DNA of 43,347 nt from a virus. Below, one piece after another: positions 33,340 to 39,688 of this stretch. The notes beneath the pieces are model-generated. The model searched no databases, was not told where the DNA came from, and saw nothing but the letters and a program-made list of their open reading frames with translations. The stretch spans positions 1 through 43,347 of the IMG/VR virus record IMGVR_UViG_3300003324_000374, one strand, 5' to 3'. Each line of letters begins with the position of its first letter. Within the stretch, counting starts at the first letter, position 1. The position numbers and the translations under genes were made by a program.

Positions 33340-33788
33340 TAGGGTAATCTCGTTATTGATAATGTGCTTAATGTATCAAAATTAACCGTTTTAGTGCTTC
33401 CGCTAACTACAACATTCCATTGAGCCGTATCACCTACTGCCATTCTAACTGGGGTAACGCATGGCGTAAGAGTCATTGAATTTGCCGCATTTCTCCCATT
33501 TCCGATTCTAAATTCACATGTTTGAAAACTTCCCCCAGTTGCTACCAATGTTGCGGTGCATAAAGTATGGGAAACAGTAAGATTACTCATTTGTATCACC
33601 GGACAAAACAAATAATCCCCCGCAATTGCGCATGTGAAAACACCAGTTCCGGTATTATATCCACTTCCATAAACAACATTGTTCCAAACTAGCGTATATA
33701 ATGTACCATCTCCAGTAACACTTGTTGCAGCTACTGTCAAAGTAGCAAACAAATTTGGAGTAGTTTGAGCCTGTATGATATTTGTCAT
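33339..33788 (-). CDS. C1q-like beta-sandwich virion protein (149 aa), paralog 1
   Basis: The start at 33788 (MTNIIQAQTTPNLF) is chosen because it overlaps the fiber stop as TAATG. The core is TSVTGDGTLYTLVWNNVVYG, YNTGTGVFTCAIAGDYLFCPVI. It is the first of three tandem paralogs that follow the long fiber, and probably forms a distal tip or accessory fiber. Confidence 0.7.
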   Translation of the reverse strand: MTNIIQAQTTPNLFATLTVAATSVTGDGTLYTLVWNNVVYGSGYNTGTGVFTCAIAGDYLFCPVIQMSNLTVSHTLCTATLVATGGSFQTCEFRIGNGRNAANSMTLTPCVTPVRMAVGDTAQWNVVVSGSTKTVNFDTLSTLSITRLP

Positions 33789-36700
33789 TAAGTTACCACC
33801 AAATTTAACCCCAAGGCTGGATAAACTATCCACTTACCTGCAATTGGTTTTAAAGTAATTGCATCTGTTGCTGACCCAGAAGTTGCTTGAATGTTTCCAG
33901 CCGCCGCACTCACAGATGATCCAAATTGGATAACATCTGTTCCTACCGCAGTCGCCATGAAGCCAGAAGTACTTGAAGTTGAAAGCCCAACAATTTCAAT
34001 GGGCGCTCCACCAGCCGTAGCCGCAGGAAGAGTAATCGCGCATTGGCCTCCTGAATAATTAACATAATATCGAACCCCATTGACCGCAGTTTGTGTTGAA
34101 CCTGTAATGGTAGATTCGCTTGTTATGATTAAATTAGAAGCACTTCTAAAGTTACCGCTGCCATCTGTAATAACCAGAGAACTAGCCGAAACCAATCCTA
34201 CTTGGAAATTTCCGCTGGTATCTACTCTCCATGCTGTATTCCAAGCAATGGTACTACCTTGAGCAACGCCCCCTTTACAATTTAAAGAGAATAAGTCTAA
34301 TATTTTTACAAATTGATAATTGCTTCCACTACTATAGGAAGACCGCGAATTTGTTCCATCAAAATAGCAATCAAAGTTTAAATATTGTTCTCCATGTTGT
34401 CTGGCTATCAAATTGACTAAAGGAAAACCATCTGTTTGCGTATATAAATTCAAAGAGCTATTTGTGGTGGAATTATTACCGACAATGTTTAAACGTGCTG
34501 CCTGCGTTAAAGTAGGAGGGGCTACAGAATTCAACATCAACTGAGCTAAATCAAAACTGCCGCCACTAGCAGTCGTGATCGTTCCTCCTACTCGCGCCAT
34601 GATAGTATTATCTGTTACAAATGGAATGTCCACTGCTCCCGCAGCTTGCATCTGAAAACCAATGGCTGGGACAATAGGAGTTCCCGCTGATCCACTTGTC
34701 GCACTCTTAAAGAATATACCACTTGACCCTACTTCAACTGTAAAAGCATTTCCAGTTCCATTAAATTTGTAGGTTCCTGCTCCACCGTCCCAATCTAAAT
34801 TGTAAGATAAAAATGCAGTTCCTGCGGAAGTCACGCCAACATTTCTACCGGATCCTCCAAGATTAATATAATCTCCATCCGAAAGAATCGAAGCAAAAAT
34901 AACGGGAGCTACTGTCCCTAATAATGGTCCACCACTTCCACCATTATTAAAAGTTAATCCGCCAAGTGTATAAAATCCAGTTGCATTATTTATTATCCTG
35001 CCCGTATCAACAGATAATAAACTACTAGCGGAAGGTAAAGTTGGTAATTGTATAAATCCATCATTTAATATTAATAGACTTGTATTTAGAGAAGCTGTTG
35101 CACCACCAGTTGGGTTTTGTTGATATCTGAATGCAATTCCACCGCTAGCTACTTCAATGGCAAATACATCTCCTGTATTTACAACCTGATATCCTGGAAT
35201 TGAATTATTATAATTTAAATTATATGTTAAAAACATTGTATTTGAATAAACACCGATGTTTCTACCTGATCCTTCTAAATTCATTAAATTACCAGTGCTA
35301 TAGTTTGTTGCAAAACTAATTGCTGGTGTAGTATTAGTCAAACCAGTAGAAGAAGTCCCTAATCGTAAAGTTTCTAGTGAACTTCCAAATGGAATAGTCA
35401 CTCGTCCAGCAGAGTCTATTTCCATTCCAAGATTCATTGTTCCTAGAATATTACCTTGCGCTGCAGTTCCCCATAGAAAATTAAGATGTCCTGAATTTTT
35501 AGTTATTTGCCAAGCTATTGAACCAGTAGAAGCTCTTAAAAAAGAACCGTCAAAATAACAATCAAAATTTAAATCAACATTATCATGGTTTAATGGGGAG
35601 ATTTGGAACAATGGATAATTGTCAGTATTATTGTACCAATTTTGCGCATTTGCCCCTGCAGTTCCTGTGGCATACAAATTCAACATTTGTGGGGAGATTA
35701 AAGATGTCGGAGGTGTAATTCCAAAATAAATTCCAGAATCACCTTGTTTTACAAACCCTGAAAGAGGCAATCCTGAATCTTGGAGCTTACCTCCAATTGT
35801 ATTAAAGGTAGCCACATTGCCGACAACTACCGGTAGGCCGGCTACATTTTGGAAAGTTGTGCCACCATCTTGGCTTAAATACCAATTCAAAGCACCTTGT
35901 GCAAGATTATCAGTAGAATTAAATCCGCCGAATTGCGAAGTATCTAAGATAGTAACACCAGCTTGCGTTATTATAACGGGGTCAGCCGTTGCGCTATCAT
36001 TTGATATCCAAAATTGAATTGATTCACTTGGGCCAGTTACAGGCAAATTATAAGATATGTTTATTTCTTGTGGTCCTGGAGCACCTGAAGGGCTTACCGT
36101 AACAGAACTAATGGCCGCTGTTGTTATAGTTGGGCTACCAGCAATTACTAAATAAATTGAATATGTTTGCGTAAGTACGCTTGATGTTCTTAGCGTAAAT
36201 ACTGCATCTACTTTCAATTGTCTTAAGGCACCTGTTAAAAAATTCGCATTAGGAGTATCGCCAACTAAAGTACCATTGAAGTTATTTTGATAAATAACAT
36301 GCATGTTGTCCGATAAGATTGGCGTTGGTGTCATTGAACCACTAAAAGTAGTGGGCATAGAATTTGCATATATGTAAAAATTGCATTGTCCAGAAGTTAC
36401 CGCAGAAGGACCGCTAGTAGCGGCGATGGCTATTGTACCGTCACCATTGTTAATAATGCTGACATTGGCTCCTGGTAAAACTTTACCAACAGTTAGCATG
36501 TTTAAAAATTGAGTTCCGTCCCATTGATCTACACTTTGAAAATCGGTGTTGTAAACCATTAATCCACTATCGGGAGTACTTAGAGTCGTGCCTAATGCTT
36601 CTTCTTCTACCAAAGTCATTCTAGGAAAAGGAAGGGTACCTTGTGTCGTAGAATCTACTTGGAAAGATGCATTAGGATTTGCAGTACCTATATTTATGCC

Positions 36701-36862
36701 AAAAGTACCATTTATAAAATTCAAATTTCCCGCAGAAATATCTATCTGCTTAGGGGATGAATTATCGTAAGCAACCTGAAGAGAAACCGTCGTAGGAGGA
36801 TTCCCGCCCGTTGCAACATGGAAAACTTCACACCATTTTAAAAATTCTGCGGCTGTTATCAT
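33788..36862 (-). CDS. Long tail fiber protein (about 1024 aa)
   Basis: The start is taken at 36862 (MITAAEFLKWCEVF) for its ATGA overlap with the previous stop; an ATG 12 bases earlier is possible. The sequence is low in charge, rich in Gly, Ser, Thr and Asn, and strand-dominated. FGINIGTANPNASFQVDSTTQGTLPFPRMT and the SGLMVYNTD..SVDQWDGTQF pair are typical of fibers built on long beta stems. Several sub-repeats recur with GS/GR(N)(I/V)G(V)(Y/T)S and LNFDCYFDGS/T (about residues 420 and 850). Host recognition is the probable role. Confidence 0.82.
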   Translation of the reverse strand: MITAAEFLKWCEVFHVATGGNPPTTVSLQVAYDNSSPKQIDISAGNLNFINGTFGINIGTANPNASFQVDSTTQGTLPFPRMTLVEEEALGTTLSTPDSGLMVYNTDFQSVDQWDGTQFLNMLTVGKVLPGANVSIINNGDGTIAIAATSGPSAVTSGQCNFYIYANSMPTTFSGSMTPTPILSDNMHVIYQNNFNGTLVGDTPNANFLTGALRQLKVDAVFTLRTSSVLTQTYSIYLVIAGSPTITTAAISSVTVSPSGAPGPQEINISYNLPVTGPSESIQFWISNDSATADPVIITQAGVTILDTSQFGGFNSTDNLAQGALNWYLSQDGGTTFQNVAGLPVVVGNVATFNTIGGKLQDSGLPLSGFVKQGDSGIYFGITPPTSLISPQMLNLYATGTAGANAQNWYNNTDNYPLFQISPLNHDNVDLNFDCYFDGSFLRASTGSIAWQITKNSGHLNFLWGTAAQGNILGTMNLGMEIDSAGRVTIPFGSSLETLRLGTSSTGLTNTTPAISFATNYSTGNLMNLEGSGRNIGVYSNTMFLTYNLNYNNSIPGYQVVNTGDVFAIEVASGGIAFRYQQNPTGGATASLNTSLLILNDGFIQLPTLPSASSLLSVDTGRIINNATGFYTLGGLTFNNGGSGGPLLGTVAPVIFASILSDGDYINLGGSGRNVGVTSAGTAFLSYNLDWDGGAGTYKFNGTGNAFTVEVGSSGIFFKSATSGSAGTPIVPAIGFQMQAAGAVDIPFVTDNTIMARVGGTITTASGGSFDLAQLMLNSVAPPTLTQAARLNIVGNNSTTNSSLNLYTQTDGFPLVNLIARQHGEQYLNFDCYFDGTNSRSSYSSGSNYQFVKILDLFSLNCKGGVAQGSTIAWNTAWRVDTSGNFQVGLVSASSLVITDGSGNFRSASNLIITSESTITGSTQTAVNGVRYYVNYSGGQCAITLPAATAGGAPIEIVGLSTSSTSGFMATAVGTDVIQFGSSVSAAAGNIQATSGSATDAITLKPIAGKWIVYPALGLNLVVT

Positions 36863-37062
36863 TGTGCTATCCATTGAGAAATGTTAGTGACATCGCTTCC
36901 GTTGTATGTAAAAGTTTGAACATAATCTGTTTCTACTCCTGTCTGACGACTTGGATAAGTTACAGTTATTGTTTGCACATTGCTTCCAGCATAAGTGAAA
37001 GTCATTTCTAGGCTATCTAAGGGCAATTGCGTGCCATCATTGGCACTGACGGTTTCTGACAT
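36859..37062 (-). CDS. Small beta-rich virion protein (67 aa)
   Basis: Two strand repeats of the pattern MTFTYAGSNVQTITVTYP and VQTFTYNGSDVTNISQW suggest a short duplicated hairpin. It lies between TerS and the long fiber and overlaps the fiber start (ATGA). It may be a fiber adaptor. No family recognised. Confidence 0.65.
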   Translation of the reverse strand: MSETVSANDGTQLPLDSLEMTFTYAGSNVQTITVTYPSRQTGVETDYVQTFTYNGSDVTNISQWIAQ

Positions 37063-37066
37063 CTGA

Positions 37067-37501
37067 CTAACTCCCTGTTGTCGTCATGATTTGTTCATAT
37101 ATTCTACCTGCTTCTATTGGGTCAGTGGTAGTTATTTTTAACTCAAGAGGCGAATTTTTGTCTGTTTTGATTTTAGCGTCTAAATTAAATTTACTTTCTT
37201 GCAGCCATTTCGCTTTTCGTTCTAGATAAAATAAAATACATTTAACATCGCCTTCTTCTACTTTTTCAAAGAATTTACTTACTACGAAATCTAAAGTTTT
37301 AGTTCTTCCTTTTTTAATTCGTTTCTTTATTTCAGGATGTTTTTTAGAAAGCAAATACCAAGAACCCTTTTTTATACCAAAATGAGCGCGTATTTGCTCT
37401 TGAGTGAACTCTTTACTTGATAATTCCTCTATTTTGTTCAAAAACTCATCATTGACATCGGCCACGGGTTTTGGCCCCGGTTTCTCTCGTTTCTTAGTCA
37501 T
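37067..37501 (-). CDS. terS: Terminase small subunit
   Basis: 144 residues, first late gene after the promoter at 37521-37549, with GGAGGA 7 bases before the ATG. A helix-turn-helix follows a disordered start (FTQEQIRAHFGIKKGSWYLLSKKHPEIKKRI, about 35-65), then a helical oligomerisation part (FFEKVEEGDVKCILFYLERKAKWL). This is the common TerS plan: it recognises the packaging site and feeds DNA to TerL. The adjacent structured DNA at 37560-37900 could contain that site. Confidence 0.8.
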   Translation of the reverse strand: MTKKREKPGPKPVADVNDEFLNKIEELSSKEFTQEQIRAHFGIKKGSWYLLSKKHPEIKKRIKKGRTKTLDFVVSKFFEKVEEGDVKCILFYLERKAKWLQESKFNLDAKIKTDKNSPLELKITTTDPIEAGRIYEQIMTTTGS

Positions 37502-37520
37502 GTTAAATCCTCCTGCCTAA

Positions 37521-37549
37521 ATTATACCCTTTTAATTTCCCACAGTAAA
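37521..37549 (-). promoter_or_regulatory. Late promoter
   Basis: On the minus strand TTTACT (37544-37549), 17 bases, TATAAT (37521-37526), then GGAGGA and the terS start. The -10 is perfect. It is the only strong promoter upstream of the 26-kb late block. It carries neither class 1 nor class 2 palindrome. Confidence 0.75.
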
Positions 37550-37659
37550 CACGTGCCCGAAGCAACCAATTTTATTCATATTTTTGGTTAAGTCCGCGTT
37601 CGGATTTTCGTTCGGTCTTCTATATAACTCTTTAATTATATTAATAATATTAATAATAA

Positions 37660-37883
37660 TGGACTGAAGCCCGAACCATATATAAATTTTCTAGAAAACA
37701 GAAGGTATAGTATAGAATATATGTATAAGTATGGTATACTATACCTTCTGTTTTATATAGGATGTATCATGACGATTTGTTCGGGGATTGGGTAATACAA
37801 AACCCTGCAGCCCTTGGTAGACGTGGGTTTCCCGAAGACCGGAGTAAATTTTGTCCGTTCGGGCTTGTTCGGGCTTCAGTCCA
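37660..37883. repeat. 17-bp perfect inverted repeat (outer)
   Basis: Left arm TGGACTGAAGCCCGAAC (37660-37676) and right arm GTTCGGGCTTCAGTCCA (37867-37883) are exact reverse complements 190 bases apart. They flank the inner hairpin. The right arm ends a doubled GTTCGGGCTT. Confidence 0.9.
37695..37754. repeat. 20-bp perfect hairpin (inner)
   Basis: Arms 37695-37714 and 37735-37754 are exact reverse complements (the right arm contains CTATACCTTCTG), with a 20-base loop. A 20-bp perfect stem could extrude as a cruciform in supercoiled DNA. No U-tract pattern of a terminator for any neighbouring gene is obvious. Confidence 0.92.
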
Positions 37884-37958
37884 GAATTCTTGATAGGTTT
37901 ATTGCTAGAGGGATTAGTAGGTTATCATTAAATATTGATATAGTAAAGAGGATTAAAT

Positions 37959-38249
37959 ATGATTTCATATTACGACGCCGTTTCAAATAATTTAGCCGTA
38001 TATAATGATGGAAAACCGTGTAAACAGAACCACCCAAACGCTAGGTATGTTAAAACAAATCAATGTGTTTATTGTTCTCGCGAAGCTAAAAAACGAAGTC
38101 ATGAGAAAATTAGGATTGAAAAAATTAACAATGGGACTAGGACATACATTCAAGTTACCGTTCAAATACATCGAGAAGACCATCAAGCTTTACAGATTTT
38201 TGTAAATCAATTAAATATTGACCGTCAATTAACAGAAGCTGGATTATAG
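37959..38249 (+). CDS. Small zinc-binding protein, HNH/treble-clef-like knuckles (96 aa)
   Basis: GAGGAT lies 7 bases before the ATG. DGKPCKQNHPNARYVKTNQCVYCSREAKKR (17-46) has the C-x3-H...C-x2-C layout seen at the start of phage HNH-type and treble-clef proteins, but no HNH catalytic histidines follow. The C-terminal part (TYIQVTVQIHREDHQALQIFVNQLN) looks like a short dimerisation or DNA-contact strand and helix. Confidence 0.7.
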   Translation: MISYYDAVSNNLAVYNDGKPCKQNHPNARYVKTNQCVYCSREAKKRSHEKIRIEKINNGTRTYIQVTVQIHREDHQALQIFVNQLNIDRQLTEAGL

Positions 38250-38278
38250 TTGACTAAATATAGGTTATCCTCTATAGT
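38250..38278 (+). promoter_or_regulatory. Class 1 promoter with operator, accessory cassette
   Basis: TTGACT (38250-38255), 17 bases, TATAGT (38273-38278). Half-sites TATAG (38259-38263) and CTATA (38272-38276) are 8 bases apart, the same geometry as at 9830 and 39458. It directly follows the stop of the preceding gene and drives the secreted-protein and HTH genes at 38318-39317. Confidence 0.78.
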
Positions 38279-38317
38279 TGATTTGTCATTAACCAATTAT
38301 GGAGGACGCTGTTATTT

Positions 38318-38728
38318 ATGTTTTTAAAAAAACTATGCGCATTTAGCTTTGCGTTTTTTATGACGACTGCTACATTCGCGGCAAACGAGGAAATAGCCGT
38401 ATGTTCCATGAGCGTGATATTGGCCGTTCATTCTCCTATGCCTACCGATTTTTTTAGCGACCATGGCGTACAAATCACAAATGCATCTTCATACCCCATG
38501 AATTACAAAATAGTTTATGCTCATGAGATAATGAATATGCTTAACGATAAAACTACGTTAAATATTGTAGTAAATCCGGGTCAGACTTACACTGACATAA
38601 AAAGATTCACTAGTAAGAAAGTATGGGATACTAACGGACAATACTATACTCGTTCTATGACGATGATCAGTGTTGACGGTAAAAAAGTAGCTAGTTGCGC
38701 GAATAACAATTATGCATATGTAACTTAA
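38318..38728 (+). CDS. Secreted protein (136 aa)
   Basis: A clear Sec signal peptide (residues 1-21: KKLCAFSFAFFMTTATFA) ends in TFA-A. The mature 115 residues are beta-rich with a few cysteines (C28, C129), and the strand pattern YPMNYKIVYAHEIMN...LNIVVNPGQTYTDI looks like a small immunoglobulin-like or chaperone-type domain. GGAGG lies 12 bases before the ATG, a long spacing. No family recognised. Periplasmic or secreted; an envelope-modifying or superinfection-exclusion protein is possible. Confidence 0.7.
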   Translation: MFLKKLCAFSFAFFMTTATFAANEEIAVCSMSVILAVHSPMPTDFFSDHGVQITNASSYPMNYKIVYAHEIMNMLNDKTTLNIVVNPGQTYTDIKRFTSKKVWDTNGQYYTRSMTMISVDGKKVASCANNNYAYVT

Positions 38729-38740
38729 TCTAGGCGGACT

Positions 38741-38968
38741 ATGAAGAAATACTCTACTAAAGAAGTTGCCGAAGTATTGGGGGTGTGTCACCAACGTATT
38801 TCGGCAAAATTAAAGCAAGGCCACTTCCCCGGCGCTCACAAATGTGAATGTGGTCGTAGTATACTAATACCTGAACATGACGTTCTTAATCAACCTAAGA
38901 AGAGGAATGACAGGTATGAAAAAATTAATCGTAATTCTCCTCGCGAGTCTGATATCGATCACGGCTGA
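38741..38968 (+). CDS. MerR/excisionase-like HTH protein (75 aa)
   Basis: YSTKEVAEVLGVCHQRISAKLKQGHFPGAHKC (4-35) is a winged-helix MerR/Xis-type DNA-binding motif, with the typical FPGA turn. GRSILIPEHDV follows. C33/C35 are near each other. The tail is polar and overlaps the next gene. It may regulate its own class 1 promoter or act in DNA organisation. There is no integrase, so an excisionase role is unlikely. Confidence 0.8.
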   Translation: MKKYSTKEVAEVLGVCHQRISAKLKQGHFPGAHKCECGRSILIPEHDVLNQPKKRNDRYEKINRNSPRESDIDHG

Positions 38969-39317
38969 TGCTGGAAGTAGCGGCTCATGCGGCTCGAAAA
39001 TATCATGCAAATCGGGACAAAGTGCCAATTGTGAAATGATGGACGGCACTTATAATATCTTCTTCCAGGCTTCTTTTTTGAATTTAACTTTCCCAATAGA
39101 TTTATTTTTAAGCGAAGTCTATGCTTATAAAATAAATAATAACGGAATTGTGGACTGTTATTATTCAAAAAATTCAAAGCCGGAAGAAGTAGTGGTGTTT
39201 AAAACAAAGGAACATCATAACGTGATACCAAGGGATGCATCAGAGTGGATAGCGAGATACGACGTTTTATTTTGTGATCCCGTTAACCACCCTTGCTTTT
39301 TATATATACTATATTAA
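38916..39317 (+). CDS. Secreted Cys-rich protein (133 aa)
   Basis: The start at 38916 (MKKLIVILLASLISITADA) gives a clean signal peptide; AGGAATGACAGG precedes it. The mature part begins GSSGSCGSKISCKSGQSANC, with C-x5-C-x7-C spacing, and has three more cysteines (DCYY, FCDPVNHPC), so disulfides in the periplasm are likely. It overlaps the HTH gene by 53 bases in another frame. No family recognised. Confidence 0.65.
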   Translation: MKKLIVILLASLISITADAGSSGSCGSKISCKSGQSANCEMMDGTYNIFFQASFLNLTFPIDLFLSEVYAYKINNNGIVDCYYSKNSKPEEVVVFKTKEHHNVIPRDASEWIARYDVLFCDPVNHPCFLYILY

Positions 39318-39425
39318 TATAGCTATGCAATTAAAAACCAATGTGACAGATATTCCCAAGAGTAAAAACTTAAATATCTGTTTTATTGTTGTTGAGCCTT
39401 GATTAACCCTTATTGCTTGAATCAT
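39309..39425 (-). CDS. Tiny membrane protein behind a class 1 promoter (38 aa)
   Basis: ATG at 39423-39425 with AAAGGGAATTAAAG upstream, 33 bases below the -10 of the class 1 promoter. Residues 18-38 (FKFLLLGISVTLVFNCIAILI) form one membrane segment; the N-terminal 17 residues are polar. The stop is 8 bases into the 3' end of the convergent secreted-protein gene. Size alone would not convince, but promoter, ribosome binding site and membrane segment together do. Confidence 0.55.
   Translation of the reverse strand: MIQAIRVNQGSTTIKQIFKFLLLGISVTLVFNCIAILI
39346..39384 (+). terminator. Possible terminator of the accessory cassette
   Basis: ACAGATATT (39346-39354) pairs perfectly with AATATCTGT (39373-39381) and is followed by TTTT. 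The stem is AT-rich with an 18-base loop, so it would be weak. It lies inside the convergent 38-codon frame. Confidence 0.35.
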
Positions 39426-39457
39426 ACTTTAATTCCCTTTAATTGAATGACCATTTA

Positions 39458-39486
39458 AGTATAGAGTTATAGCTATAGTTTGTCAA
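39458..39486 (-). promoter_or_regulatory. Class 1 promoter with operator, minus strand
   Basis: On the minus strand TTGACA (39481-39486), 17 bases, TATACT (39458-39463), with TATAG-CTATAACT-CTATA across the spacer and -10. The -35 and first half-site are encoded by the last codons (VDKL, stop) of the gene at 39473-39688. It feeds the 38-residue membrane protein. Confidence 0.78.
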
Positions 39487-39688
39487 CACTATGCTTTAAT
39501 TTAGCTACTGCTTCTGTTATCGCGTCATTGAATGAATTAAAACAATCCGTGCATACATCTTCTTGCTTGAAACGATCTCTCAAAATATCCATTAGTGCTA
39601 CCGCAGCGCCCGATTTGGGCGCATACAGCATTTTTGCATCGTGAGATTCTTTTTTACATAAATCGCATTTATATATGGTAATTTTCAT
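39473..39688 (-). CDS. Small zinc-finger protein (71 aa)
   Basis: Two knuckles, CDLC (8-11) and CTDC (46-49), with a helix between, make a simple four-cysteine zinc site. The protein ends in an alanine- and lysine-rich helix. It overlaps the primase stop by ATGA. A role in the replisome or in regulation is possible. The C-terminal codons double as a class 1 promoter. Confidence 0.7.
   Translation of the reverse strand: MKITIYKCDLCKKESHDAKMLYAPKSGAAVALMDILRDRFKQEDVCTDCFNSFNDAITEAVAKLKHSVDKL

Larger units (their letters stand above)
37560..37900. other. Structured noncoding region: candidate origin or packaging site
   Basis: No credible gene lies in 37502-37958. An AT-only-like stretch (37621-37660) with TTAATAATA repeats is followed by a long outer inverted repeat (37660-37676 with 37867-37883, 17 bp perfect) that encloses an inner one (37695-37714 with 37735-37754, 20 bp perfect). 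GTTCGG motifs recur on both sides, and GTTCGGGCTT is tandemly doubled (37857-37876). An AT-rich stretch, nested dyads and iterated short repeats are typical of replication origins, and the place beside terS is typical of cos or pac. Both are possible. Confidence 0.55.

Noticed and set aside
37741-37800. Short ATG frame (ATGACGATTTGTTCG...) after the inner hairpin
   Set aside because: Only eight codons to a stop and no further support.
37613-37841. Third inverted repeat CGGTCTTC / GAAGACCG in the noncoding region
   Set aside because: Only 8 bp, and its arms interleave with those of the 17-bp repeat, so it is not part of one nested structure. Recorded only as possible coincidence.
38217-38229. 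Palindrome ATTGACCGTCAAT upstream of the class 1 promoter
   Set aside because: It lies in coding sequence (NIDRQL) and the 1-base spacing differs from the 6-base spacing of class 2 sites, so a shared binding protein is unlikely.
38741-38968. Excisionase and hence temperate life style
   Set aside because: MerR/Xis folds are common regulators; no integrase, attachment site or immunity repressor was found.
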